NCBI GenBank assembly: GCA_019113825.1
Contig: DXGR01000004.1
Location: 1-44,944, forward strand
Reading direction: 5' to 3'
DNA: 44,944 nt
DNA from: Candidatus Stackebrandtia excrementipullorum
GTDB lineage: Bacteria; Actinomycetota; Actinomycetes; Mycobacteriales; Micromonosporaceae
Made by a program: the position numbers and the translations under genes. Under the pieces are notes generated by a model. The model did not search any database, was not told the origin of the DNA, and saw only the letters and a list, made by a program, of their open reading frames with translations. This document shows positions 18,150 to 27,024 of this stretch, piece after piece; position 1 is the first letter of the stretch, and each line of letters begins with the position of its first letter.

Positions 18150-18238
18150 CAACCCGTGACGACCACAGCAAGCTAGATATCGATCACCATAAATTTGCCA
18201 ACCGGGATCAGCCCGAGACGCGCCGACGGCGTGACCGT

Positions 18239-18278
18239 GGCCGGTGGCAGCCACCGCCCACACGGCTGCCACCCGGCC
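18239..18278. terminator. Hairpin between the convergent phosphatase and hpf genes
   Basis: Stem of 14 bp with one bulged C at 18272: arms 18239-18252 and 18264-18278, with an 11-nt loop. Placed about 90 bases after the phosphatase stop and 100 bases after the hpf stop, it could serve both strands. Confidence 0.5.
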
Positions 18279-18378
18279 ATGGCATCCCCCATGCCCCTGG
18301 CGCCGCGCAGACAAGGCGGCGGCAACCGCCAGAGTCGCCGCCGCCTCCATCATCGACGGATGCCTACCGGAGTAGGCC

Positions 18379-18996
18379 TCACATGTTCAGCCGAAGCAGA
18401 CCGTAATCGAAACCCTTACGGCGATACACAACGCTCGGCAGGCCGGAATCCTTGTCGTGGAACAGGTAAAAGTCGTGGCCGACGAGCTCCATGTGGAACA
18501 GTGCATCGTCGACGGTCATCGGTTCGCCCTGGTGTTCCTTCTCCCTGACGATGCGGCCGGGAAGGTGCTCCTCAACAAGACCGTCATAAGGGTCTATGTC
18601 CTCGGGGTTGAGCGGAGCCTGGTTCCTGTTGCCGTTATCCAGCAACGCGGCCGTCGCCTGCCCCACCGAGACGGGCGTGCGTCGACCACGATGTACTCGA
18701 CGACGGTCCGCCAGCCTACGCAGACGCGAGCTCAGCTTGTCGTTGGCCGCTTCGAAGGCGGCCGTGAAATCTTTGGCGCAGGCCTCGGCTCGGATGACCG
18801 GTCCCTTGGACAGGCAGGTGATCTCAACACGCTGGCACTGGTCCTGTTGTCGGCGGTTCGGTTCGTGTTGCAGCTCCACCTCAATGCGATAGACCTTCTG
18901 ATCGAACTTCTCGACCCTTTTCTGAAGCTTGTCGCTGACGAGCTGTCGGTAGTGATCAGGTACCTCGACATTGCGGCCCTTGACGATAACTTCCAC
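18379..18996 (-). CDS. hpf: Long-form ribosome hibernation promoting factor
   Basis: 205 residues from GTG 18996, preceded by GGAGG at seven bases; an upstream ATG (19032) would add 12 residues. The N-terminal S30AE domain (about 1-100: VEVIVKGRNVEVPDHYRQLV ... CQRVEITCLSKGPVIRAEA) binds the 30S decoding centre. A basic linker (RRLADRRRVHRGRR) leads to the C-terminal dimerisation domain (about 145-205: PMTVDDALFHMELVGHDFYL ... SVVYRRKGFDYGLLRL), which joins two 70S ribosomes into inactive 100S particles. Mycobacteria have the same long form next to comF and secA. It is expected to be induced in stationary phase or stress, but no recognisable promoter is evident in the 19033-19191 gap. Confidence 0.93.
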   Translation of the reverse strand: MEVIVKGRNVEVPDHYRQLVSDKLQKRVEKFDQKVYRIEVELQHEPNRRQQDQCQRVEITCLSKGPVIRAEACAKDFTAAFEAANDKLSSRLRRLADRRRVHRGRRTPVSVGQATAALLDNGNRNQAPLNPEDIDPYDGLVEEHLPGRIVREKEHQGEPMTVDDALFHMELVGHDFYLFHDKDSGLPSVVYRRKGFDYGLLRLNM

Positions 18997-19191
18997 GTCA
19001 TTACCTCCCACACGATCACCACGTGTATTCATCGGAGTTGAATGAACCGGAGCGCCCGCTACGCCGTTCGGGGTGTGTCCCGTCGAGACGGCTGTAACCC
19101 GCAGCGGGTCGGCGGGAAAGACATTCTCCCTTCATCCGATCGCGGCATGCGCGTTATCTTCTTGAGATCTCTAGACAGTATCGCGTCCGAA

Positions 19192-19905
19192 TCAGGATGT
19201 CATCATCAGATCGGGGTCGGATCCCGCCGATGCCGCCGTTATTACACCCGTTACCCCTACTCCCTCACGGTTAAGCAGGGCATACGCCGCCTCCAAGGTC
19301 GCACCCGTCGTCACGATGTCGTCCACCAGCATCACGTTCACCACTGCGCCAACGGCCAACGCCGCCCGCACCGCCCGCACCCGGCGAGGAACAGGACGCA
19401 GGGTCTCCCGAGCAAGCCGCTGTCGCCGGACCCGGCTCAACCCCACCGAATCCCGCCGCGGCAACATCGTCAACGCCGACGACCACACGGTGCCGCCCAT
19501 CAGGCGAGCCAGTCGGGAAGTCAACTCGTGCAAGTGATCGAACCCTCGGTTACGAACCGCGCGCCGTGTCGACGGAACCGGGATCAACACCGTCGGACCG
19601 GAAGGAGCATTCGGGTCTCCCACACGGTTCGCCATAAGGCGTGCCAGCGGCTCGGCCAGGTCCCGTCGCCCCTTCTCCTTGAACTGCAACAGGCAGCTTC
19701 GCAGCACCCCCCGGTATTCCCCGACCGCATGAACCCGAGCCGCGGCCACAACGCGCGACACCGGCCGCAACTCGACCAGGGTTTCGGCACACGGTCGACA
19801 CAACGGTCGTCCCGGTGGGGGCTTGTCGCCACAAGCGCCGCACTCGTCGGGGACCACCAGGTCCCGCAACCGGTAAAAACAATCGAGGACACCGTGGGTC
19901 ATCAT
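19192..19905 (-). CDS. ComF-family phosphoribosyltransferase-like protein
   Basis: 237 residues. The N-terminus has a four-cysteine zinc finger (CGACG ... CRPC), followed by the double-zinc-ribbon/PRTase layout of ComF: VGEYRGVLRSCLLQFKEKG, VLIPVPSTRRAVRNRGFDH, and the PRPP-binding loop VMLVDDIVTTGATL near residue 200. ComF takes part in DNA uptake in competent bacteria; in actinobacteria its substrate and role are unsettled. It lies in the conserved lpqB-comF-hpf order. Two adjacent ATGs (19905 and 19902) can start it; neither has a strong ribosome-binding site, so it may depend on translation from lpqB, whose stop is 85 bases upstream. Confidence 0.88.
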   Translation of the reverse strand: MMTHGVLDCFYRLRDLVVPDECGACGDKPPPGRPLCRPCAETLVELRPVSRVVAAARVHAVGEYRGVLRSCLLQFKEKGRRDLAEPLARLMANRVGDPNAPSGPTVLIPVPSTRRAVRNRGFDHLHELTSRLARLMGGTVWSSALTMLPRRDSVGLSRVRRQRLARETLRPVPRRVRAVRAALAVGAVVNVMLVDDIVTTGATLEAAYALLNREGVGVTGVITAASAGSDPDLMMTS

Positions 19906-19990
19906 CCGATGACATCACGGGATCACCGCTGTGGCCAGTGCTTTTTTTCCTGGGTTTTTCCAAGAGCGGCCCGGTCGCGGCCGCGACGTC

Positions 19991-21763
19991 TCAGGGTGAG
20001 ACGAACGGAGACGTACCGACCGCGTCAACCTCGTTGCCCTCGTCGTCGTCCACGACGAGCGGCCCGTAACTTCCGGCGTACACGCGGGCGATACTGGTGC
20101 CCACCGCCACGACCATGGGCTGTCCCACGGCGGGGCTGCGCTGCGGCGAATTGCACCGCACGGCGAGGCTGTCGCCCACCGCACCGGTCGTACTGGTTTT
20201 AGCGCCCTCGAGTTGATGCTGGTAGGCGTTGTCGATGGAAACCTGCCACAACCACTCCTCGGCGTCGGGGACGGTCCCGATCATCACCAGATGAGTCTCC
20301 TGGCTCCAGCCGACATCACGTACCTCCGTGACGTTGAGCCCGACACGTTGAGCTTCACCGAGGTTGGAGGCGGCGTCATCGTAGGTGATCGGCGCGACGT
20401 AGGCACGGTCCCCGGAAACATAGGCGAGACGTCGCGAATCGGGTGCCAGCGATATCGCCGTGATCGGGTCGTCGAGTTCGCTCATGGATATCACCGAGGA
20501 CTCCCCCGTACTCACCCGCACCATCGTGGGTTTTCCGTCGGCGAGGACGAGCAGCTTCGAACGGTCCACCCATTGGACGTCCGTCAAAACCGTGGCGCTG
20601 AACCCCTCGACGGGTTCGAGCTCGTTGGATTGACCGGCCACCAGCGAATACGAACCTCCGGTGGCCACGATCGCGGCCATTCGGTCTCCGCCGGGTTCCA
20701 ACGCGGCCTCCTGAAGCCCGTCGGGCGAAGCGCCCGCAAACGGTGCGTCGGTGGTCGCGGACATGACCGTGCCGTCCTGTATGTAATAGATCAGGTCACG
20801 GTTCTCGCCGAAATCGTCCCGGCTGGGCGCACGGTTGTGCGTGACCCAGTCCTTGGCCTCGGAGCGCAGTTGTTCGCGTCCGTCGATGACAAGAGTGATG
20901 CTCGTGTCCAGCTCCAGGCCGAAGGTCCAGGCCAGTTGTGCGCTTATCGTCTCGTACCTGTCCAGCGGCGAAGTGGCCGACCGTGTCGAGAACTCGACGG
21001 TGACACCGTCATCCTGCACCGAGATCGCCTCGCGCGACGTGCCGGGCGGTATGGCGCTGTTGACGCTCGTCTCCAGCCACTCGGACGGACCGGTCAGGAG
21101 CCAGTCGAGCAGCCTCTCGTATCGGACTCCGGCGTCGGACAGCGACTTGGGAATCCATCGCAGGTCCGGGACCAGCGTGTCCGACTCGTCGAACGTGGCC
21201 GGGAAATAGAGAGGTTGCGCCAGGTAGTAGTCGGAGAAGATCGCGTCGTTGACGACCACCTGCTCCGGCGGCTTCTGGATCTTCCAGTGATCGGACGTGT
21301 ACTCACGTCCCAGATCGAATTCGCGGACGTACGAGGTGTCACCGGAGGCCTTTTTGACCTGCCCGTACTGGTTATAGACCCCGACAATGGACCCGGTGAC
21401 CCGTACCGTGGCCGACGTCGTGCTGCTCGACGTGGCCGTGATCTCGTCACCGGTCAGCCTGATGATGGGCATGCCCGCGCTGGGTTCGCTCCAGTTGGTT
21501 TCGGTTCCCGCGAACTTGTCCAGCCGCTCGTTGCGGTTGACCCAGTCTCCGGCGGCCGCCCCCAGGAAATTGCGCACCGTCTCCTCGGCGTCGACGGTGG
21601 GTGCGAGGCTGGCGAGGGAATCACCGTAGGAGTCCACCGCGCTGTCGCGTGGCACCTCCTCGACGACGGTGGCGGGCCCGGACGACGGGACGCCACAGGC
21701 CGCCACGGTCACGATCGTGGCCATCGCGACGAGCAGGAGACCGGCTCTACACGGCTTCTTCAT
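19991..21763 (-). CDS. lpqB: Lipoprotein LpqB (MtrAB-associated)
   Basis: 590 residues from ATG 21763, which has GGAG six bases upstream; ATG 21769 is less well placed. The signal peptide ends in the lipobox VAAC (Cys about residue 23), so the protein is a membrane-anchored lipoprotein facing outward. A GerMN-like region (roughly 210-310, with WTFGLELDTSITLVIDG) is followed by the LpqB beta-propeller (roughly 330-590). In mycobacteria LpqB binds the extracellular part of the sensor kinase MtrB and modulates MtrA phosphorylation. The gene overlaps the end of mtrB by 17 bases, indicating translational coupling within mtrA-mtrB-lpqB. Confidence 0.95.
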   Translation of the reverse strand: MKKPCRAGLLLVAMATIVTVAACGVPSSGPATVVEEVPRDSAVDSYGDSLASLAPTVDAEETVRNFLGAAAGDWVNRNERLDKFAGTETNWSEPSAGMPIIRLTGDEITATSSSTTSATVRVTGSIVGVYNQYGQVKKASGDTSYVREFDLGREYTSDHWKIQKPPEQVVVNDAIFSDYYLAQPLYFPATFDESDTLVPDLRWIPKSLSDAGVRYERLLDWLLTGPSEWLETSVNSAIPPGTSREAISVQDDGVTVEFSTRSATSPLDRYETISAQLAWTFGLELDTSITLVIDGREQLRSEAKDWVTHNRAPSRDDFGENRDLIYYIQDGTVMSATTDAPFAGASPDGLQEAALEPGGDRMAAIVATGGSYSLVAGQSNELEPVEGFSATVLTDVQWVDRSKLLVLADGKPTMVRVSTGESSVISMSELDDPITAISLAPDSRRLAYVSGDRAYVAPITYDDAASNLGEAQRVGLNVTEVRDVGWSQETHLVMIGTVPDAEEWLWQVSIDNAYQHQLEGAKTSTTGAVGDSLAVRCNSPQRSPAVGQPMVVAVGTSIARVYAGSYGPLVVDDDEGNEVDAVGTSPFVSP

Positions 21764-23411
21764 CGTCATCTCCGGAGCAGGGGTCGGCTGCGAAGTCGAG
21801 GGGCAACGGTGAACTGATCACCCGGTCGCCGGACCGCAGCGGCAGTGTCAGACGGAAAACCGATCCGACACCGTGCTTTCCGGTCGCCTCGAGTTGCCCG
21901 TTGTGCAGCTTGGCGTCTTCGGCACTGATCGACAAGCCTAGACCGGTCCCACCGGTTTGCCGTGCCCGTGACGGGTCGGCTCTCCAGAAGCGGTTGAAGA
22001 CAAGTTCCTCTTCACCCGATTTGAGGCCGATACCGCGGTCGCGAACCACGATGGCCATGGCTGTTTCCGAGGCGGTGAGCACGACGCAGACGCCTTTACC
22101 CTCCGCGTGTTCGATGGCGTTGCCGATGAGGTTGCGCAGTATGCGCTGGACTCGGCGTACGTCGATCTCGGCGATGACGTCCTCGAGGTGAAGCTCAACG
22201 GTGACACCGCAGCGTTCGGCCAGTGCGTCGAACGACGACACCACGTTGGTGACGATCGGTGCGATCTCGACCGGTTCGGTGTCCAGCTGTGCGAAGCCCG
22301 CGTCGAAACGACTGATTTCCAGGAGCTCGGAGAGCAGGTCCTCGAATCGGTCCAGTTCGTTGTGCAGTAGTTCGGCGCTGCGCGCGGCCGGTGCGGGGTA
22401 GTCCTCACGGTTGTCGTACAGCAGGTCGGCCGCCATGCGGACCGTGGTGAGCGGAGTACGCAGTTCATGCGACACATCCGATGTGAAACGCCGCTGCAGC
22501 CGGGACATCTCCTCCAATCGCACGATCTGTTCGTGAAGGTTCTCCGCCATCAGGTTGAACGACCCGGCCAGCCTCGCCAGGTCGTCGGCTCCGCGTACGT
22601 CCATGCGTTCGTGGAGCAGCCCGGCCGAGAGGCGTTGAGCGGTCCGGGCTGCAAGCCTCACCGGTGTGACGACCATGCGCGTGACGAGCCCGGCAATCAC
22701 TCCCAGGAGCAGGACCAGCGCGATACCGGCGATGACGAGCGTCGTCCGGACAAGGTTCTCCATCTGGTTCTCGGCGTCCAGCGGGAACAGAAAGTACAAC
22801 TCGTAGGTCAGCTGGTCGGTGTAGACGGGCGTTCCCACGGTCAGAAACGGCCGTTTGGGCCCGCCGTCGAGGTCCAGACTTGCGTATTGCTGTACAAGGT
22901 TTCCCGCCAGGACCTCGTCGCGGAGGTCTTGTGGCAGTTGTTGTTTCGCTACCGCCGGTTCGGCGGGCCAGGCGGCCGTGATGGGCTCTGCGCCGCGGGT
23001 CCGGAGTAGAACCGTCGGCGACCCGCTTTCGCGTGCCTCGCCGGCAAGTTCTCGCACCAGACCGCGCATCTGACCGTCAAGGTTCGGCTCTTTGGCCGTG
23101 GCAACGGTGTTGAGGTCACGGGTGATGACCGACCTGGCGTTCTCCACCTGACTCAACGCGGTATCCAGTTTGGTCTGGACCATGCCACCGATGATGGTGG
23201 ACGCCACCACGAGACCGAACACCACGACAAGGGCCGTCGACGAGACCAACGTGGCCGAGACGATGCGCACCTGCATCGAGCCGCTCCACGCACGCACGAT
23301 CGGTGCCGCAAGTCGTCGCGTCCTGCCGAGCGCCGCACGACCCATGCCGCCCAGCCGGTCGCCGAACCGGCGCAACGTGTTACGCCGTCCCTGCCTTGTA
23401 GCCGACGCCAC
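21747..23411 (-). CDS. mtrB: Sensor histidine kinase MtrB
   Basis: 554 residues from GTG 23411. Cytoplasmic basic N-terminus, TM1 at about 46-76, an extracytoplasmic sensing domain at about 77-220, TM2 at about 221-248, then HAMP (VTPVRLAARTAQRLSAGLLH), HisKA with the phospho-acceptor His315 in FTSDVSHELRTPLTTVR, and an HATPase domain with NLIGNAIEHAEGKG (N box), VRDRGIGL (G1) and TGGTGLGLSI (G2). MtrB phosphorylates MtrA and co-ordinates cell division, wall metabolism and osmotic response in actinobacteria. It overlaps mtrA by 32 bases and lpqB by 17. The acidic C-terminal end (GDDDEEAV) is encoded in the lpqB overlap. Confidence 0.96.
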   Translation of the reverse strand: MASATRQGRRNTLRRFGDRLGGMGRAALGRTRRLAAPIVRAWSGSMQVRIVSATLVSSTALVVVFGLVVASTIIGGMVQTKLDTALSQVENARSVITRDLNTVATAKEPNLDGQMRGLVRELAGEARESGSPTVLLRTRGAEPITAAWPAEPAVAKQQLPQDLRDEVLAGNLVQQYASLDLDGGPKRPFLTVGTPVYTDQLTYELYFLFPLDAENQMENLVRTTLVIAGIALVLLLGVIAGLVTRMVVTPVRLAARTAQRLSAGLLHERMDVRGADDLARLAGSFNLMAENLHEQIVRLEEMSRLQRRFTSDVSHELRTPLTTVRMAADLLYDNREDYPAPAARSAELLHNELDRFEDLLSELLEISRFDAGFAQLDTEPVEIAPIVTNVVSSFDALAERCGVTVELHLEDVIAEIDVRRVQRILRNLIGNAIEHAEGKGVCVVLTASETAMAIVVRDRGIGLKSGEEELVFNRFWRADPSRARQTGGTGLGLSISAEDAKLHNGQLEATGKHGVGSVFRLTLPLRSGDRVISSPLPLDFAADPCSGDDDEEAV

Positions 23412-24078
23412 GCACGGTCTGGATCAGTTGCGGATTCTCCGGATCCGGTTCGATCTTGGCGCGAAGTCGCTGCACGTGAACGTTGACCAGGCGGGTGTCG
23501 GCGGCATGCCGGTAACCCCATACCTGTTCCAACAGCACCTCCCGGGTGAAAACCTGGCGAGGCTTGCGAGCCAAAGCAACCAGAAGATCGAATTCCAGCG
23601 GCGTCAGTTTGACCTCGACACCGTTGAGCGTGGCGCTGTGTGCGGGAACGTCTATCGCCACCTGCAGGCCGGGGCGACCGATCTGCAACCGTTCGGGGGC
23701 GACGTCGTCACCTCGACGCAGACGTGCCCGGACTCGTGCAACGAGTTCCTTCGGCTTGAACGGTTTGATGATGTAGTCATCGGCACCCGATTCCAGTCCG
23801 AGTACCACGTCCACGGTGTCGCTTTTAGCGGTCAGCATGACGATGGGCACTCCGGACTCGGCCCGGATCGACTTACAGACGTCGATGCCGCTCATTCCGG
23901 GCAGCATGAGGTCAAGAAGGACGACGTCGGGCCGATGCTCGTGGAACGCGGTCAACGCCTGCTCCCCGTCGGTGACGAAAAGCGGCGTGAATCCTTCGGT
24001 ACGCAGCACGATACCGAGCATTTCCGCCAGCGCGGGGTCGTCGTCGACGACCAGAACCCTTGCTCTCATAACACCCAT
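23380..24078 (-). CDS. mtrA: Response regulator MtrA
   Basis: 232 residues from ATG 24078 (MGVMRARVLVVDDD); ATG 24069 is an alternative. The receiver domain (residues 5-120) has the acidic pocket VDDD, the phospho-acceptor Asp56 in VVLLDLMLPG, the conserved Thr in VMLTAK and Lys in IKPFKP. The OmpR/PhoB winged helix (about 130-230) includes LTPLEFDLLVALARKPRQ and ADTRLVNVHVQRLRAKI, almost identical to mycobacterial MtrA. It controls genes for division, wall hydrolases and replication control in other actinobacteria. It is the first gene of mtrA-mtrB-lpqB and is divergent from the MoxR operon. A perfect 13-bp palindrome lies 32 bases upstream of its start. Confidence 0.97.
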   Translation of the reverse strand: MGVMRARVLVVDDDPALAEMLGIVLRTEGFTPLFVTDGEQALTAFHEHRPDVVLLDLMLPGMSGIDVCKSIRAESGVPIVMLTAKSDTVDVVLGLESGADDYIIKPFKPKELVARVRARLRRGDDVAPERLQIGRPGLQVAIDVPAHSATLNGVEVKLTPLEFDLLVALARKPRQVFTREVLLEQVWGYRHAADTRLVNVHVQRLRAKIEPDPENPQLIQTVRGVGYKAGTA

Positions 24079-24109
24079 GCTTCCATCTGGCCAACATTGC
24101 GCTTCTTGA

Positions 24110-24122
24110 CTAATGACATTAG
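24110..24122. promoter_or_regulatory. Palindrome in the mtrA / MoxR-operon divergent promoter region
   Basis: CTAATGACATTAG is a perfect 6-1-6 inverted repeat, markedly AT-richer than its surroundings, centred 38 bases upstream of the mtrA ATG. Size and place suit a dimeric regulator, but no known operator consensus is matched. The rest of 24079-24356 (278 bases) shows no gene. Confidence 0.4.
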
Positions 24123-24356
24123 CTGCGCGTAAACAGCTTATTGCCGCCCACTCTTTTACCGCGTCCGCCGACTCACCGCATACCCTGGCCGAACGGGCCC
24201 GGGTCGACCTACGCGCGGTGGACATGATCTCACCTGAACGTCGGGCCGTAAAGCGTCCGCCGTCTCCCACAACCCAAACCGGGGACGGATTCGCCGGTCG
24301 CTGGCGGCTGCATGACACGATGAGGCGTTACCAACGGTTCCTCATGGAAGAAGAGT

Positions 24357-25208
24357 ATGACCGCATCTCCGGTGTTGCCACTGCGGCCGTTCACCGTGGG
24401 CGAAGTGCTCGACACCGCCGCCGCGCTGCTCCGGAGCCGTTGGCGTGCTCTGGTGACCATGGCATTGGGCCTGGCCGTCATCGAACAGGTCTTCATGACC
24501 TGGCTGCGCATGGCCACGGTCGACCGGGTGCTACCTCGATACTTCGGGCAGATAGTCGGCGATTGGGGCATGGCCTGGCTGTGGATCGTGGTCGGTTTGA
24601 CGTTCGAAATTTTCATGGTGACACTGTTGTCCGGTCCGGCGACCCGCACCGCCGTCGCCGCCGTCACCGGCGAACCCCCGCAGAACCTGTCGTGGTGGAC
24701 GTTGACGAGTCGACAATGGGGATACGTCGTGTCGTTCTCGGTGCTTCTGGCCGTCGCCGGGGCGCTGGCGGCAGCGGCGTGTGTGATGCCGTGGTTCGTC
24801 GTCTATGCGCTGTTCGGTCTGGTCGTGCCGTCACTGATCGCCGATGGACTTTCCCCGTGGAAATCGTTCGCACGGTCGCCGCAACTGTTTGGGCGCTCGG
24901 GCGTCAGAACCGGCGCGATCAGGTTCCTGTCCTGGTCGTCGTGGCAGCTCATCCGGCTTGCCGTCACCTGTGCGGCTTTTCTTCTGCTCCAATACGTCGA
25001 CTTCAGCACGGTCCTCTTCGACTATTTCCTGATCCTGCTTGGGCTCGTTTACGCGGCGGTGAACACGGCCGCGTACGCGATGATGGCGTGTGTGGACGCT
25101 GTGATTCACGTCGAAGCCCGAGTGCGCACCGAAGGTCTCGACGTGGCCGTCGGCCGCATGAAATCGCGTGGCGAGCCGATCATGCTCACGGCACCGGAGG
25201 CGTCATGA
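24357..25208 (+). CDS. Integral membrane protein, first gene of the MoxR/DUF58 operon
   Basis: 283 residues from ATG 24357, with GGAAG/AGAAGAG just upstream. The N-terminus LPLRPFTVGEVLDTAAALLRSRW matches the start of the membrane domain seen in glycerophosphodiester phosphodiesterase-like and related actinobacterial proteins. About six membrane segments follow (around 35-55, 70-100, 120-165, 195-215, 222-255), and the protein ends in a cytoplasmic segment HVEARVRTEGLDVAVGRMK. It has no catalytic GDPD domain, only the membrane module. Its stop overlaps the next start (ATGA). In other actinobacteria a similar protein precedes DUF4129, DUF4350, MoxR and DUF58 genes; the function of the set is not established. 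Confidence 0.78.
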   Translation: MTASPVLPLRPFTVGEVLDTAAALLRSRWRALVTMALGLAVIEQVFMTWLRMATVDRVLPRYFGQIVGDWGMAWLWIVVGLTFEIFMVTLLSGPATRTAVAAVTGEPPQNLSWWTLTSRQWGYVVSFSVLLAVAGALAAAACVMPWFVVYALFGLVVPSLIADGLSPWKSFARSPQLFGRSGVRTGAIRFLSWSSWQLIRLAVTCAAFLLLQYVDFSTVLFDYFLILLGLVYAAVNTAAYAMMACVDAVIHVEARVRTEGLDVAVGRMKSRGEPIMLTAPEAS

Positions 25209-25765
25209 CGTACTGGTGGACACATCTGGTGGCCGACGTGGCCGACCGGTTCCCCGGTGGCCTGTACGGACTGGTCCTCGCAGTGCTCCTGGTTTCCGTC
25301 CTTGTCGGTTTGGCCGTGCAGAACCCGGCGTTGTATCGATGGCGTCGTCGACGGGCGCAGAAGGCCGATGTGGTGACACCCGTCGTGATTGTCGAGGACG
25401 ACGAGTCCGTACCCGAGGTGCCCGCCGACGCGTTGTTGGCCCGCGCACAGCGGTTCATGGCCACCGGCGATTATCGTTCAGCGGTGCGTGAATGGCTGCG
25501 AGTGATGGTCCGTGACCTGATCGAAGCCGACGCTGTGAGCAATCTTCCGGGCATGACGGTGACCGAGGTCGCCGCCCAGGGTGGGATCGCGGTACCGGCC
25601 GCGTCGGGTGTGCTCGCCGATGCTTCGACACTGTTCTCCGAAGTCTGGTACGCCGATCGCGAGGCCGACATCGCCGTCGGCGCGTCGATGCGCGAGTTCA
25701 GCACCGCGCTGCGCAACAACCTGGCAGCCCGGGGTGCTCGGCCTGTTGAAGGGGCCGATGTATGA
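25205..25765 (+). CDS. DUF4129 domain protein
   Basis: 186 residues. One membrane helix near the N-terminus (about 18-39, LYGLVLAVLLVSVLVGLAVQ) is followed by a basic stretch (RWRRRRAQK) and a cytoplasmic DUF4129 region (about 70-180) with ALLARAQRFMATGDYRSAVREWLRVM, MTVTEVAAQ and VWYADREA, the typical A-x-x-G-D-Y-x-x-A-V-R helix and the W-Y motif. DUF4129 is found fused to transglutaminase proteins or standing next to MoxR-DUF58 pairs. It overlaps both neighbours by four bases (ATGA), so translation is coupled through the operon. Confidence 0.85.
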   Translation: MTYWWTHLVADVADRFPGGLYGLVLAVLLVSVLVGLAVQNPALYRWRRRRAQKADVVTPVVIVEDDESVPEVPADALLARAQRFMATGDYRSAVREWLRVMVRDLIEADAVSNLPGMTVTEVAAQGGIAVPAASGVLADASTLFSEVWYADREADIAVGASMREFSTALRNNLAARGARPVEGADV

Positions 25766-27024
25766 CTACAACGGATTCGACGACCCACCGTCGGCCCTCG
25801 TTTCACGGCCGACGCTTCTGGTGGAGCGTGCTGGCGGGCGTAATTCTCATCGTCGCGACGTTCATCGCGGCGTGGTGGGAGGCTCCGGCCCCGTCGGCCG
25901 ACGACTACTTGTCGCCGAACTCGTCCCGCGAGATCGGCTCGTCGATTCTGGCCGAGGAGCTGTCCGCCGAGGGCATCGAGATTAGGCGTTACACCGACGC
26001 GAACGAGGGGCTGCGTGCCGCCGGCAACGGCTCCACCGTTTTCCTCCCGGCACCCGATTATCTGACGCCCGAAGATCTCCACCTGCTGGACAGCCTGCAG
26101 TACAGCGATACCACGATCGTGATGGTCCAACCACCACAGAGCATGATGGTGCCTTTGGGGGTGCGTACCGACGGGGGCGCCCGGATCGCGACGAAGACGG
26201 TGCAATCCGATTGTGAGGGCATCGCACCAGCCGGCGCCGTCCAGGTGGGACGACAGGCGTATCAACCCGACACGGCCTCGCCGTATGCGGACTCTCTGCG
26301 CCTGTGCTACGACGGATACCTTGCCGTGCAGCGGGTCGGGGCAGCCGTGAACATCGCCGTCGGTTCGGGTGACCCGTTCGGTAATCGCCGAATCGACGAA
26401 GTCGACAACCGCCGATTCGCCGTCGAGCTTCTCAACGACCACGACCGACTGATCTGGATCGACGTTCACGCGTTGGCCAAGCCACCCGAGCCGACTGCGC
26501 CTTCTCCCAGCCCGTGGGAGGACTCGGGGTATTCACCCGAACCCGTGGAGATTCCGTACCCGGACTCCTTCGGGACCAACCCGTTGTACGACGCCCTACC
26601 GTCGTGGATGTGGGCCGGCCTGGTGGGACTGCTGATCATGATGGTGTTGGCGGCACTGTGGCGGGGACGACGCCTGGGGCCACCTGTTGTCGAACCGCTG
26701 CCGGTCAGTGTCCGCGCAGCCGAGACCGTGCACGGCCGGGCGATGCTGTACCGCAGAGCGGGCGCCTACCCGCAGGCGTTGCGTGCACTGCGAGCCGGTG
26801 CACTGCATCGGATCCGTGCCGTCGTCGGCTTGTCGTCACGCACTCGGGAGGGCGACGTCGTCGCGGCGGTGTCCGTGCGTACCGGCTGGCCCAAGGACCG
26901 GGTGGCGGCGGTGTTGTTCACCGCGCAGGCCGCAGACGAACGCGATCTTTTGGAACTTTCCGCCATGCTGGACCGATTGCTGGCCGCGATCGAGGACGCC
27001 GAACCACAAGGGAGAGCCGAGTGA
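25762..27024 (+). CDS. DUF4350 domain membrane protein
   Basis: 420 residues. TM1 at about 19-41, then an extracytoplasmic DUF4350 domain (about 45-240) with the start DDYLSPNSSREIGSSILAEE, EGIEIRRYTD and RLIWIDVHAL, reminiscent of a class I glutamine amidotransferase-like fold without an evident catalytic triad. A Pro-rich linker precedes TM2 (about 280-302, MWAGLVGLLIMMVLAALW). The cytoplasmic tail (about 305-420) is helical, beginning RRLGPPVVEPLPVSVRAAET and including GRAMLYRRAGAYPQALRALR. It overlaps the DUF4129 gene by ATGA and the moxR-like gene by GTGA. By analogy it may form a membrane complex whose assembly or activity depends on the MoxR ATPase. Confidence 0.85.
   Translation: MTTTDSTTHRRPSFHGRRFWWSVLAGVILIVATFIAAWWEAPAPSADDYLSPNSSREIGSSILAEELSAEGIEIRRYTDANEGLRAAGNGSTVFLPAPDYLTPEDLHLLDSLQYSDTTIVMVQPPQSMMVPLGVRTDGGARIATKTVQSDCEGIAPAGAVQVGRQAYQPDTASPYADSLRLCYDGYLAVQRVGAAVNIAVGSGDPFGNRRIDEVDNRRFAVELLNDHDRLIWIDVHALAKPPEPTAPSPSPWEDSGYSPEPVEIPYPDSFGTNPLYDALPSWMWAGLVGLLIMMVLAALWRGRRLGPPVVEPLPVSVRAAETVHGRAMLYRRAGAYPQALRALRAGALHRIRAVVGLSSRTREGDVVAAVSVRTGWPKDRVAAVLFTAQAADERDLLELSAMLDRLLAAIEDAEPQGRAE

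Noticed and set aside
17088-18353. 421-codon minus-strand frame over the PP2C-like gene
   Set aside because: The plus-strand frame contains all PPM phosphatase metal motifs; the opposite frame has none and no start signal.
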